Shown: positions 17,909 to 26,690 of the stretch, one piece after another
Position numbering within the stretch: the stretch's first letter is position 1
Layout: each line of letters starts with the position of its first letter
Assembly: GCF_003569045.1 (NCBI RefSeq)
Contig: NZ_BFCB01000003.1
Coordinates: 806,001-870,000, forward strand
Direction of reading: 5' to 3'
DNA: 64,000 nt
DNA from: Aggregatilinea lenta
GTDB lineage: Bacteria > Chloroflexota > Anaerolineae > Aggregatilineales > Aggregatilineaceae
Position numbers and translations under genes: made by a program
The notes under the pieces: model-generated
What the model was told of the DNA's origin: nothing
The model's database searches: none
Seen by the model: only the letters and a program-made list of their open reading frames with translations

Positions 17909-18079
17909 CATCGAGGTGAAAGTATATTAGGTTGGCGCTTACGGATTAGGCGCGACGGCAAGCGCCGCACATCATAGAAGCCGTTTGAGAACCCCCCATC
18001 CCCGGCCCTGTCCTCCTTGTGGGGGCAAACGCGAATCGACATAACTTTTCAAATGGCTTCACAGTTTTTGCCGGGGCAC

Positions 18080-18156
18080 AAAAAAACCTCACCCCCACTC
18101 GCTGCCGCTCGTTTCTCCTCTCCAATCCGAGTAGAGAGAGGCCCAGGGGGTGAGGT
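18080..18156 (-). terminator. Family B repeat acting as terminator of the sugar operon
   Basis: Perfect 11-bp outer arms ACCTCACCCCC (18086-18096) and GGGGGTGAGGT (18146-18156) enclose the CTCTCCAAT family B core. On the minus strand the hairpin is followed by seven T, 36 bp past the FAD oxidoreductase stop. Confidence 0.65.
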
Positions 18157-18191
18157 GCTCTTAACGCAGTACCGGCAAAACGGGATGCGCG

Positions 18192-19817
18192 CTAGATCCC
18201 GATCGGGTCGAACTTGACGCGCGGCGTCAGGCGTAGTTCTTCCGGCCATTCCAGCACGAAGCCAAGCTGATTTACCAGCAGCGCCTGGAAGTCCGCGAGG
18301 TGCTGCGGCGTGTTGCGCACCTGACGCGGCACGAGGCCCGTGTTCAGGCAGTGCGCGGCCAGTGCGCCCGCCGCCTCGCCGATGGTCCACTCGACCGGGT
18401 GCAGGCGGTAGCAGCCGTTGGTGATGTGCGTCACGCCCAGGTTCTTATTGCCCGGCAGCAGGTTTTCGACGCGCTGCGGGATGAGCGCACCCAAGGGAAT
18501 TTGGTGCGGCCAATTGGTGACGTCCAGGTAGTTGCGCCGGTAGCTGGGATGCAGGTCGATGCGGTAGCTGCCGATGCCAACCGTGTCGGAGAACTGCTCC
18601 GCGCCTTTCAGGTCGCCGCGTGCCTCGACGCCGACGTGCTGTTCCAGTACGGTGAACTCCGCCTTGATGCGGCGGCTCTCGCGGATGTAGGGGTATTTCG
18701 CCAGCCCGTCCGGCGTATCCGTCACGTCGCCGCGCATACACAGGCCGGGATAGCCCTGCCCGCCGTCCTCGGTGGGCGCTTCGGTCTGCATCCAGTACAT
18801 CAGCGACAGGCTGAGCTGGCGCGCGCCACGCAGATTCTTCTGCTTTTCTTCCTCCGAGACGCCCACCAGCGGCCCCAGCCAGTAGTCGAGCTGCGGCCAG
18901 TTGACCACCACGATGTCGCTGCGGTGGAAACCCGCCGGGTAGAACTTGCGGTAGGCGATGCGGCGGTAATGCCACAGATCTGTGCCGGAGGGCGCGTCTG
19001 TGGGACCGGCGAAGATCGGGCGCACGATGGGCGCGAGCGTTTCGGGATCGGACGTCGTCCAGCTTAACATGCGGTCCGGCCAGAAGTCGGCCTTGTACCC
19101 CCGCCAGAAGTCGTAATCCTCCGGCTTGTCGATGGTGTGATCCTCGCCGGGATAATAGGACAGCGCGAAGCACCACGAGTGCGACTGCTGGTCCATGGGA
19201 TCGGCGTCGCCCTCCAGGGCGTGCGGCTCGCCGGTCTCGGCCTGGCTCTCCGCGCCCATGACGTGCTCGACGTTCGCCAGCTCCAGCAGATCGCCCAACT
19301 CGGTCGCGTCGATGATATACGGCGCGGCCACGGCGATCTGCTCGCCGGTGTCGAGCGATTCGAGCGTGACGGCGCGGACGGTGTCGCCGTCCGTCTCCGC
19401 GCCGACCGGGATCGTGCGCAGCCACAGCGTGAGCCGTCCATTGGACAGGTAGGGTGCGATCATTTCGTTCAGCACGGCGACGCTGAGGCGCGGCTCGTGG
19501 CACAGCGGGCTAACGTTGCCGCTGCCGGGGTTCAGGAACGGGCGCGCTTTGACCTCCGGCAGCATCGGGTAAGCGCGGCGGTACACGTCGCGGATGCCGT
19601 CGCGCAGGAGGCGGTAGCTGGCCGTACAGCCGGTGTGGTGCGTGTCGATCCACGGGTTTTCGTCGGGCGGCACGATCTGCGCCGTGAGCTGGCCCCCGAT
19701 CCAGTCCGTTTCCTCGGTCAAAATCACCCGGCGTCCCAGGCGGAGGGCTGCCAGCGCGGCGGCGGTCCCGCCCATGCCTGCGCCGACGATCAAGATGTCT
19801 GTCTGCGTGTCGTTCAT
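18192..19817 (-). CDS. FAD-dependent oxidoreductase of the FAD_oxidored family
   Basis: 541 residues. The N-terminal dinucleotide-binding motif IVGAGMGGTAAALAALRLG starts near residue 10, followed by an acidic TEETDWIGGQ segment typical of PF12831 proteins. These enzymes are poorly characterised and often sit in carbohydrate operons. A late segment GNKNLGVTHITNGCYRLHP resembles the second FAD-contact region. There is no signal peptide. It is the last gene of the CUT1 sugar importer operon, 54 bp after a permease, with AAGGA before the ATG. The substrate, perhaps a sugar or sugar-derived alcohol, is unknown. Confidence 0.8.
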   Translation of the reverse strand: MNDTQTDILIVGAGMGGTAAALAALRLGRRVILTEETDWIGGQLTAQIVPPDENPWIDTHHTGCTASYRLLRDGIRDVYRRAYPMLPEVKARPFLNPGSGNVSPLCHEPRLSVAVLNEMIAPYLSNGRLTLWLRTIPVGAETDGDTVRAVTLESLDTGEQIAVAAPYIIDATELGDLLELANVEHVMGAESQAETGEPHALEGDADPMDQQSHSWCFALSYYPGEDHTIDKPEDYDFWRGYKADFWPDRMLSWTTSDPETLAPIVRPIFAGPTDAPSGTDLWHYRRIAYRKFYPAGFHRSDIVVVNWPQLDYWLGPLVGVSEEEKQKNLRGARQLSLSLMYWMQTEAPTEDGGQGYPGLCMRGDVTDTPDGLAKYPYIRESRRIKAEFTVLEQHVGVEARGDLKGAEQFSDTVGIGSYRIDLHPSYRRNYLDVTNWPHQIPLGALIPQRVENLLPGNKNLGVTHITNGCYRLHPVEWTIGEAAGALAAHCLNTGLVPRQVRNTPQHLADFQALLVNQLGFVLEWPEELRLTPRVKFDPIGI

Positions 19818-19871
19818 CCTATGTCCTTGAAGGTGTCGTGTAGCCCTGGGTGCGCTTAACCTTTGTGGCGC

Positions 19872-20735
19872 TTAACCCTTAGTGCCTGAGAACGCAAAGC
19901 TTTCGACCACCTGGCGCTGCGCGAAGACGTAGATCGCCAGGATGGGAATCACCGACAGCGTCGTGGCGGCAAGCTGCTCGCCCCACAGTGGCTGCCCGTA
20001 GGGATCGGTATAACCGCGCAGCGCCAGCGGCAGCGTGAACTTGGCCTGATCGCTGATCAGCACCAGCGGCTCCAGGAACAGGTTCCAGCTTGCCAGAAAG
20101 GTCAGGATGCCCACCGCCACCAGGATCGGACGCGCCAGCGGCAGCGCGATGCGCCAGTAGATGCCCCAGCGCGTCAGGCCGTCCAGAAAAGCGGCGTCTT
20201 CCAGTTCAACCGGCAGCCCTAGAAAATACTGGCGCGTCATGAACACCGCCGTGATGCCCGGCCCGGCGAACATCGGCAGGATGATCAGGGGAAAGTGTGA
20301 GTTGGTGAGGCCCAGCTTCTGGATGTAGTGGAACAGCGGGATGATCGTGACCTCGGATGGCATCATGATCGCGCTCAGCAGCAGCAGGAACAGCAGGCTA
20401 CTGCCGGGGAAGTTGATGCGCGCGAAGGCGTACCCGGCCAGCGACGAGAAACACAGTGTGCCCAGCGTGACCAGGGTGGCGATATAGAAGCTGTTCCAGT
20501 ACTGCTGCACGAACGGTTGCAGGTCGAAGACGTGCTCGTAGTTCTCGAAATGCCACGTGGTCGGCAGCAGCGTCGGCGGGTAGGCGAAGATCTCGGAATA
20601 GGTCTTGAACGAGCTGGTGACCATCCACCAGAACGGGAACACGAATGGCACACTCAACAGGATCAGCGCCAGATAAATCGCCAGCGTCTTGGTTTGGGGC
20701 CGCGAAAAGTGCAGCCGCTGCACGTTAACGCTCAT
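19872..20735 (-). CDS. Carbohydrate ABC transporter permease, MalG type
   Basis: 287 residues with about six membrane segments. The EAA-like motif LEDAAFLDGLTRWGIYWRI before ALPLARP is the ATPase-coupling loop. It overlaps the upstream permease gene by 11 bp, implying translational coupling. It works with the MalF-type partner and the binding protein at 21741-23024. No ATPase gene is in the operon; CUT1 systems often share one encoded elsewhere. Confidence 0.92.
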   Translation of the reverse strand: MSVNVQRLHFSRPQTKTLAIYLALILLSVPFVFPFWWMVTSSFKTYSEIFAYPPTLLPTTWHFENYEHVFDLQPFVQQYWNSFYIATLVTLGTLCFSSLAGYAFARINFPGSSLLFLLLLSAIMMPSEVTIIPLFHYIQKLGLTNSHFPLIILPMFAGPGITAVFMTRQYFLGLPVELEDAAFLDGLTRWGIYWRIALPLARPILVAVGILTFLASWNLFLEPLVLISDQAKFTLPLALRGYTDPYGQPLWGEQLAATTLSVIPILAIYVFAQRQVVESFAFSGTKG

Positions 20736-21648
20736 TGTAGACCAGCCTCCGCCGCACGGCCCACTGCGCGACCGTGATCACCAGTGCCGCGCCGAACAAA
20801 ATCAAGGCCAGGGCGCTGGCGTAGCCGGTCTGGAAGACCTGGAACGCCCGGAAATAGATGTAGTAGACCAGCACGTTGGTGGCGTTGGCCGGACCGCCGT
20901 TGGTCATCAGCATGATCAGGTCGAACACCTTCAGCGAGCCGATCAGGGTCAGCATCAGGACCAGCATGATCGTCGGCGACAGCAGCGGGATGGTGATGTG
21001 CCGCACGCGCTGGAGCAGATTCGCGCCGTCCACGCTGGCCGCGTCGCTGAAGTCTTTGGGGATGTTTTGCAGCGCGGCCATGAAGATCAGCGTGTTCAGG
21101 CCGACGTTCTTGATCACCTGCGCGAAGATAACCGCCGCCATCGCCCAATGCGGCTCGCGCAGCCAGTTAGGACCGTCGATGCCGATCAGCGCCAGGAACG
21201 AGTTGATACCTGCCTCGCCCTGGAATAGAAAGCGCCACACCACCGCCCACGCCACCGTGGACGTGATGACCGGCGCGAAGAACAGCGTGCGGAAGATGAC
21301 GATGCCGCGTACGGGCTGGGTTAGCAGCAGGGCCAGGACCAGCGCCAGCGCCAGATTGAACGGCACGAGTCCGGCGGAGAAGACGAGCGTGTTGCCCAAC
21401 ACCTTGGTGAAGAACGGATCGTCGTGCAGCATGAAGCGGTAATTCTCAAGCCCGACGTTCGTCACCGCGCCGCTGAGCAGGTTGCGGTCCTGCGTGCTGA
21501 AGATGATCACGGCCACCAGCGGACCCAGGATCAGCAGCAGGAATCCGAGAATCTGCGGGGCGACGAAGGCATAGCCCATGAACGCATCGCGCCATGACAA
21601 AGTGAGCTTGTTGGAGACTCTTCCCGATAAAGCACGTGTACCTAGCAT
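20725..21648 (-). CDS. Carbohydrate ABC transporter permease, MalF type
   Basis: 307 residues with about six membrane segments. The coupling loop DFSDAASVDGANLLQRVRHI before TIPLLSP is visible. It follows the binding-protein gene after a stem-loop, and its 3' end overlaps the MalG-type gene. The sugar is unknown. Confidence 0.92.
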   Translation of the reverse strand: MLGTRALSGRVSNKLTLSWRDAFMGYAFVAPQILGFLLLILGPLVAVIIFSTQDRNLLSGAVTNVGLENYRFMLHDDPFFTKVLGNTLVFSAGLVPFNLALALVLALLLTQPVRGIVIFRTLFFAPVITSTVAWAVVWRFLFQGEAGINSFLALIGIDGPNWLREPHWAMAAVIFAQVIKNVGLNTLIFMAALQNIPKDFSDAASVDGANLLQRVRHITIPLLSPTIMLVLMLTLIGSLKVFDLIMLMTNGGPANATNVLVYYIYFRAFQVFQTGYASALALILFGAALVITVAQWAVRRRLVYNER

Positions 21649-21698
21649 TGGCCTGTCCTCTTCGTCCGGCTGGCCGGGTGCTGTGTCAGGTGGGGGAG

Positions 21699-21727
21699 AG
21701 GCGCCCGCTGGCGGGCAGCAGGCGCCT
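21699..21727. other. Intercistronic stem-loop after the sugar-binding-protein gene
   Basis: Stem AGGCGCC / GGCGCCT (21699-21705 with 21721-21727) continued by GCTG / CAGC after one mismatch. No T-run follows on the minus strand. It sits between the binding protein and its permease. Confidence 0.65.
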
Positions 21728-21740
21728 TTCGACCGGTTAG

Positions 21741-23024
21741 CTATTTTTCGAGGGACGGCGCGATCAACTGGCAGTACGTCTCAAGCGTGGTTGCCACGTC
21801 CGCGTCCGGCGACCACAGCATATCCAGCGCGGTCGCGCCGATCAGCTCGATTTCGGGGAAGTTGACATGCGAGGTCAGCACGCTGCCGTTGGCGATGGCT
21901 GCCGCCACGATAGTCTGCATGTCTTCTTCGCTGACGCGCGGGTTGCTCGCCAGGAATTCCGGCGATTCGAGCACGGACAGACGCGCGGGCGGGAAGTACT
22001 TCGACAGCTTGGCGATGCCGTCCTCTGTGGTCAGATACTTCACGAAGTCCGCTGCGGCGTCCTGTTGGGTGTTGTTCGCGCCGTCGAAAGCGACGATGGC
22101 CGCCTGACCGATGACCGAGACGTCACCCGCCGGGCCGCTGGGCAGGGGCGCGATGCCCCACTCGAACGCGGCGTCGTCCAGGTTGCTCAGGCGACTGAGC
22201 TGCCCGAAGGTGATGCCAACCTCGCCGCCCCAGAACACGGTCTCGGAACCGGGCGGGGTCACGCTCTGGTCCACGAAGATCATGGTGTGCAGCAGGGTCA
22301 TCGCCGCCACGGCTTCTTCAGAATTCAGCGTGCAGGCGTTGTCAGCGGTGAAGATGTCCGTGCCGTACGCGCGCAGCAGCGGCACGATCGTGCCCCATTC
22401 CAGGCCGGTGGTCAGGTAAAGCGACGAGTCGTTGCCCACGAAGCCGGTCTGCCCGGTTTCGTCCTTGATCGTCTTGGCCGCGCTCGCCAGCGCTTCCCAG
22501 GTCCATTCGCCGTTGGCGCTCAGCACGTCCGGCGTGTCGAGGCCCGCTTCGTCGAACAGCGTCTTGTTGAAGATGGTGATGATAGGGGAGTTGGAGAACG
22601 GGATGCCATAAACCGCGTCGCCGTCCGTCCACAGGCCCATCGCCGGTTCGGAGAAGTCCGCATAATCGTACGCTTCGTCGGACTTCAGCGTGCCGGACAG
22701 GTCGAACAGCACGCCTGCGTCCACGAACGCCGGGCCGGACTTCTCCACGATCCAACCGGCGTCCGGCGGCTCGTCGCCCGAAAGCTGCGTGGCGATGGTT
22801 TCTTCGTAGTCGGCAAACGGAATGAAGCTGAACTCTATGGTCACGTTCGGGTGCTCAGCCATGTAAGCGTCCGCGAGCGGCTGGAAGACTTCCACCGCCG
22901 CCGGGTGATCGAGCGCGATCCAAAACGTGAAGCGCAGCGTGACTGGCTCGTCCTGCGCGGAGGCGAAGTTGGCCGCGGGCAGGATGAGCGCGGCGAGCAG
23001 AACCAGGATGACGAGCTTCTTCAT
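21741..23024 (-). CDS. Extracellular solute-binding protein, family 1 (sugar)
   Basis: 427 residues. The signal peptide (1-23, ending ASAQ) has no lipobox cysteine. The mature protein resembles maltose/oligosaccharide-binding proteins, with VTIEFSFIPFADY and AVYGIPFSNSP segments typical of the family. It is the first structural gene of the importer. It is preceded by a good ribosome-binding site (AAAGGA) and an operator that matches the one before lacI regulator 2. Confidence 0.92.
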   Translation of the reverse strand: MKKLVILVLLAALILPAANFASAQDEPVTLRFTFWIALDHPAAVEVFQPLADAYMAEHPNVTIEFSFIPFADYEETIATQLSGDEPPDAGWIVEKSGPAFVDAGVLFDLSGTLKSDEAYDYADFSEPAMGLWTDGDAVYGIPFSNSPIITIFNKTLFDEAGLDTPDVLSANGEWTWEALASAAKTIKDETGQTGFVGNDSSLYLTTGLEWGTIVPLLRAYGTDIFTADNACTLNSEEAVAAMTLLHTMIFVDQSVTPPGSETVFWGGEVGITFGQLSRLSNLDDAAFEWGIAPLPSGPAGDVSVIGQAAIVAFDGANNTQQDAAADFVKYLTTEDGIAKLSKYFPPARLSVLESPEFLASNPRVSEEDMQTIVAAAIANGSVLTSHVNFPEIELIGATALDMLWSPDADVATTLETYCQLIAPSLEK

Positions 23025-23109
23025 TTCAAGAATCCTTTCGTAGGTATGTTTTGAAAAAGGCGCGACAGTTTTGGTGATGATGTGGGAGATGGGTTTGTTT
23101 CCTTTCTGC

Positions 23110-23125
23110 GATAAATCGCTTTATC
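23110..23125. promoter_or_regulatory. LacI regulator 2 operator before the sugar-binding-protein gene
   Basis: GATAAATCGCTTTATC differs at one position from the perfect palindrome GATAAAGCGCTTTATC at 24272-24287. It lies 86 bp upstream of the binding-protein start. Confidence 0.8.
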
Positions 23126-23170
23126 AACTCGGCCAAAAAAACTTCACGAGGCACAACACCGCTCAATGGG

Positions 23171-24220
23171 TTATGGAGGCGGCGCGACGGAATTGCCCGG
23201 TTTGAACTCACACGGCAGCGACTGCCGCAGCGGTAGAGCGAGTGCGTGATCGGGTGCGGTCAGGATCTGGTGTAGCAGGCGCACGGCTTCGCTGCCCATT
23301 TCGCGGCGCGGGATCTTGAACATGGTCCATGTGTGATCGGTCTCGGTCGGCGTAAGCGGATCGCCCAGCACGGCCAGCGAAAAATCGCGTGGACAGTCAA
23401 GCTTTAACTCACCGGCCAGGGTCAAGATGCGCTCGGCGCACTCGTCATTTTCCGCGACTAACGCCGTCACGCCTGCCTCCAGCAGTGCCGTCAAATCGGC
23501 CCGCGTGAACCTCTGGGGCGTGCCCTTCCAGATCAGCGCGGGATCGATGGTCTGCTGGGAGGCTTCGATGGCCTTCATGTAACCGGCCTGCCGGTCCTGG
23601 CTTGATTCGGTCTCGCTGCTGCTCTGCACATAGGCGATGCGCTGGTGTCCATAGGATTCCAGGTGCTCGATTACGTCGATGGTGCCCTGCTTATAGTCGC
23701 AAGCGACGTACGAGATCGTGTCGTTGGGCGATTCGCGCCGCCCCACGAACACAAACGGGAAGCCCTCGTCCAACAGCGCCAGCAGTTCGGCCTTGTTCTC
23801 GTAGCCCAGCAGCAGCGCGCCGTCCGCTGCCTGTAGCGTGTTCACGCCGTCGCGGTAGATGTGTCGCTTGCCGGACAGATCATCGGCACTGGTGACCAGC
23901 AGCAGGTTATAGCCGCGCCGGGCGGCTTCCTCCTCGATGCCGACCAGGAACGGGTAGTAGAAGTTGCGGTAGCCGATGGGGAAAACCGGGTCGAAGGTGA
24001 ACACGGCCAGAATATTGTTGCGACCACCCGCCAGGCTGCGCGCCACGGGATTGGCGACGTAGCCGAGCTTGCGCACGATGTCCCAGATGCGCGCCTGCGT
24101 CTGCTCGCTGACGCGCACGCTTTCGCCCACGCGGTGGTTGAGCACGACGGAGACGGTGGCTTCTGAAACTCCGGCCAGTCTTGCGACGTCGGCCAGACGG
24201 GGTCTCTTTTTCTGGGGCAT
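23171..24220 (-). CDS. LacI-family transcriptional repressor 2
   Basis: 349 residues. The helix-turn-helix is near the N-terminus (LADVARLAGVSEATVSVVLN), the hinge ends VARSLAGGRNN, and the sensor domain covers about 70-340. It heads the sugar importer/FAD oxidoreductase cluster. Matching operators at 24271-24288 and 23110-23125 indicate autoregulation and control of the importer, perhaps also of the divergent gene at 24458. Confidence 0.93.
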   Translation of the reverse strand: MPQKKRPRLADVARLAGVSEATVSVVLNHRVGESVRVSEQTQARIWDIVRKLGYVANPVARSLAGGRNNILAVFTFDPVFPIGYRNFYYPFLVGIEEEAARRGYNLLLVTSADDLSGKRHIYRDGVNTLQAADGALLLGYENKAELLALLDEGFPFVFVGRRESPNDTISYVACDYKQGTIDVIEHLESYGHQRIAYVQSSSETESSQDRQAGYMKAIEASQQTIDPALIWKGTPQRFTRADLTALLEAGVTALVAENDECAERILTLAGELKLDCPRDFSLAVLGDPLTPTETDHTWTMFKIPRREMGSEAVRLLHQILTAPDHALALPLRQSLPCEFKPGNSVAPPP

Positions 24221-24270
24221 AACGATCTTGAAGTCCTGCGAAATAAGTGCAAACTGTCTTGGCGCGCGTT

Positions 24271-24288
24271 AGATAAAGCGCTTTATCT
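24271..24288. promoter_or_regulatory. Perfect 18-bp operator of LacI regulator 2
   Basis: AGATAAAGCGCTTTATCT is a perfect palindrome with the CpG centre typical of LacI-family sites. It begins 4 bp past the -10 of the lacI promoter and lies between two divergent genes. Confidence 0.88.
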
Positions 24289-24291
24289 CAC

Positions 24292-24320
24292 ATGATAGTC
24301 AAAATGCGGGGGCCTGTCAA
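24292..24320 (-). promoter_or_regulatory. Promoter of lacI regulator 2
   Basis: On the minus strand, TTGACA (complement of 24315-24320), a 17-bp spacer and TATCAT (complement of 24292-24297). This is a near-consensus primary sigma-factor promoter. Confidence 0.8.
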
Positions 24321-24369
24321 GCACTTCGTGACGGTTCGATGGGGAATGTTGCCGGGCGCGCCCTGCAGG

Positions 24370-24375
24370 TATAAT
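24370..24375 (+). promoter_or_regulatory. Possible -10 element of the divergent gene
   Basis: A perfect TATAAT 83 bp before the start at 24458. The -35 is weak: a TTGCCG lies only 15 bp upstream. Confidence 0.4.
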
Positions 24376-24457
24376 TCCATACCGCGAGCTTATCGCCGGA
24401 CCGCACTCGTCCCCTGACGCCGCGATCCCGGCTATGATGCCCACTGGAGCTAAATTG

Positions 24458-25528
24458 ATGAACAACCGGATAGGTTTCGAACAGGTCGTGGCGCGGCTGG
24501 ACGAACAGGCCATGTCCCATGCCGTCATGCCGCTGCAAGGCCCGGCCCGGCTGGTGATTTCCGCGCGCGGAGGGCGGGTATTTGGGCCGTTTTGGGATGA
24601 TGCCGCCGAGAGCGTGTTCTGGCTGCCGGGCGCGTTCGCGGCACGGGCGTCGTTCGACGCGCTGCTGGCGTCTGGGACGTGGAACATCGGCGGCGAGCGC
24701 ATGTGGATTGCGCCCGAAATCCAGTTTATGGTCACCGATCGCGCCGACGTGCCGGGCACGCTGTTCGTGCCGCCGCAGATAGATCCCGGCCACTACGCGC
24801 TGAGCCAGTCCGGCCCGGCGGCGTGGACGCTGTCCCAGCAGATCGCGCTCGATGCCTACGTGCTGTCGTCGGGCCGCAAGTCCCTGAGCATCGAGCGCAC
24901 GCTGGTCCCCGCCCCCGATCCGCTGCGCAGCCTGGACGCGTATGGCGATCTGCTCGACGGCGTGGCTTACGCGGGTTACGCGCAGACGGTGGCGCTGGCG
25001 GAGGGAGCACACGACGATATTACCAGCCAGGCATGGTTCCTGATCCAGGTCAACCCTGGCGGCGAGATGGTGGTCCCGCACACGACGCCAGGCCACATCA
25101 CCAACTACTACGATTCCGTGCGTCCCGAGTTGATGGCCGTGCACCCCGATCACCGGCGGTTGGCGATCACCGGGCACGACCGCTACAAAATCGGGCTGCA
25201 CACCGCCTACCTCACCGGGCGGCTGGGCTACGTCGCGCCCGCAGGCTCGGATCGCACGCGGCTGATCGTGCGCGGCTTCTTCAACAACCCGTCCTCAATC
25301 TATACCGAACAGCCGGAGCACAGCCCCGGCTATTTCGGCGACTCGGTGCACATCTACAGCGACGGCGGCGGGCTGGGCGGCTTCGGCGAGCTGGAATGCG
25401 CCGGGCAGACGATCGGGGGCGCGACCGGGATGTCGGCAACCACCGACACGTTCCTGGTATGGATCTACGAGGGTCCTACGGCCAGAATTGACGCCATCAG
25501 CCGGATCCTGCTGGGCGTTCCGGCGTAG
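24458..25528 (+). CDS. Uncharacterised protein, possibly with a galactose-mutarotase-like fold
   Basis: 356 residues. The ATG at 24458 has TGGAG 8 nt upstream; an earlier in-frame ATG lacks a site. There is no signal peptide or membrane segment. It is beta-rich, with features such as WNIGGERMWIAPE, a central VNPGGEMVVPH and a late GDSVHIYSDGGGLGGFGELE. These recall proteins annotated DUF6786 and aldose-1-epimerase-like sugar-binding folds, but I recognise this only loosely. It is transcribed divergently from lacI regulator 2 with a shared operator region, so a role in the same sugar's metabolism is plausible. Confidence 0.55.
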   Translation: MNNRIGFEQVVARLDEQAMSHAVMPLQGPARLVISARGGRVFGPFWDDAAESVFWLPGAFAARASFDALLASGTWNIGGERMWIAPEIQFMVTDRADVPGTLFVPPQIDPGHYALSQSGPAAWTLSQQIALDAYVLSSGRKSLSIERTLVPAPDPLRSLDAYGDLLDGVAYAGYAQTVALAEGAHDDITSQAWFLIQVNPGGEMVVPHTTPGHITNYYDSVRPELMAVHPDHRRLAITGHDRYKIGLHTAYLTGRLGYVAPAGSDRTRLIVRGFFNNPSSIYTEQPEHSPGYFGDSVHIYSDGGGLGGFGELECAGQTIGGATGMSATTDTFLVWIYEGPTARIDAISRILLGVPA

Positions 25529-25547
25529 GCTGTTCAAGAATCACGAA

Positions 25548-25584
25548 CTGCCCCTCTCACGGTTGCCCGATCGGAGAGGGGCAG
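25548..25584. repeat. Hairpin related to family B between convergent genes
   Basis: A perfect 11-bp stem CTGCCCCTCTC / GAGAGGGGCAG (25548-25558 with 25574-25584). It lies between two convergent genes and may act as a bidirectional terminator, although neither side has a strong T-run. Confidence 0.6.
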
Positions 25585-25606
25585 TGCAGATGACGGCGGG
25601 ATCAGG

Positions 25607-25882
25607 TCACACGGTGGCGGCTGTCGGATCGATGATCGCCTTCACCTCGGATATGTGGTCGGCAGGGAAGCCGCCGCGCTGCGCGTGCTCGCGGATGATC
25701 TCCTCGTTGGGCGCGATGTACGTGCAGTACATACGGTCGTCGGTGACGAAGCTCTGCACCCACTGGATGCTCGGCCCCAAGTTTTCAAGGACATTGCACG
25801 ATTTCTGCGAGATGGCCTGCAGGTCTCCGCGTGACAGATCGCCTGCGTTGGGAATGATGCGCTCGATCACGTACTTGGGCAT
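25607..25882 (-). CDS. Small DUF4242-family protein
   Basis: 91 residues. The pattern MPKYVIERI, WVQSFVTDDRMYCTYIAPNE and IREHAQRGGFPADHI is typical of DUF4242, a ferredoxin-like fold family that includes a proposed nickel-binding member from Streptomyces. It is cytoplasmic. It lies 58 bp downstream of an exported-protein gene on the same strand. Function unknown. Confidence 0.8.
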   Translation of the reverse strand: MPKYVIERIIPNAGDLSRGDLQAISQKSCNVLENLGPSIQWVQSFVTDDRMYCTYIAPNEEIIREHAQRGGFPADHISEVKAIIDPTAATV

Positions 25883-25940
25883 TTTGAACGGTCCTTTCAG
25901 GTATCAGTGAAGCGTTCGGACGGGAGCGTTTTCGGCACGG

Positions 25941-26522
25941 CTAGGAACCGGCCATCGCCATATCGACGATAGGCTGGTCTGCCGGGCAGGCCACGAGCGG
26001 GTTGTAGTCGGCAAACAGTCCTTCCGGGTTGTGGGTCCACAGCCAGATGTGCAGCGTCCAGACGGGCGGCGTCTCCGGGATAGTCGTCTTCAACACGAAA
26101 TCCTGCCCGTACAGGCTGGGCGGTTCGCGGCCCTCGTCGTCGGGGTCCCAGGTGTCGGCAAAGACGAGGTATTCAAACGCGACCAGCACCATCGTGCCGT
26201 CGTCGAGCGGCTCGTAGACCAGCGCCTCCGGCTGAAGCGGATCGAGCACGTCATCGCCCGCCAGATCGCCGTTGACGTAATGCTGGCCCATGCCCATGTC
26301 CGCGCCGTGCTGGAAGCAGTCGAGGAACTTACCGTAGCCCGCATCCAATCCGGCATCGAGGTTGTGGTACACGGCAGTCGTTTCGCGCACCTCGTGGATG
26401 AGTTGCGTCGTTTCGTCGGGCAACGGCGTCTCGTCGTCGCCCTGCGCGCGGACCATCACCCGGCTGCCACTGAGCACAAGCCCCGCAGCCAGGATCAATG
26501 TGAGAGAGCGTTTGAGGTTCAT
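25941..26522 (-). CDS. Exported protein of unknown function
   Basis: 193 residues from the ATG at 26520-26522, which has AAGGAGAT 5 nt upstream. An earlier in-frame ATG lacks a site. The signal peptide (1 to about 25, ending VRAQ) is followed by an acidic mature region. This contains AVYHNLDAGLDAGYGKFLDC near the start, then a His/Gly/Met stretch and WTLHIWLWTHNPEG near the end. Tryptophan and paired histidines hint at a ligand or metal site, but I do not recognise the family. It is followed on the same strand by the DUF4242 gene. Confidence 0.7.
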   Translation of the reverse strand: MNLKRSLTLILAAGLVLSGSRVMVRAQGDDETPLPDETTQLIHEVRETTAVYHNLDAGLDAGYGKFLDCFQHGADMGMGQHYVNGDLAGDDVLDPLQPEALVYEPLDDGTMVLVAFEYLVFADTWDPDDEGREPPSLYGQDFVLKTTIPETPPVWTLHIWLWTHNPEGLFADYNPLVACPADQPIVDMAMAGS

Positions 26523-26651
26523 GGGGATCTCCTTCCACGAGCTGTTCAAGTCGATGGTTCCAGCTTATGGATTTGCGGACAGGGCTGTCACCTATCGAAA
26601 GACAGGAATCGCGGCAGGACCCGGAGCATCATGGGGCAGGGGCAGGCGCAG

Positions 26652-26657
26652 TATAAT
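26652..26657 (+). promoter_or_regulatory. Possible -10 of the LuxR-STAND gene
   Basis: TATAAT 34 bp upstream of the ATG. There is no good -35, and the only ribosome-binding candidate (AAAGGT, 26673-26678) is 12 nt from the start. Confidence 0.4.
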
Positions 26658-26690
26658 GAAAGGTAAGGTTGCAAAGGTACGTATGGCCCC

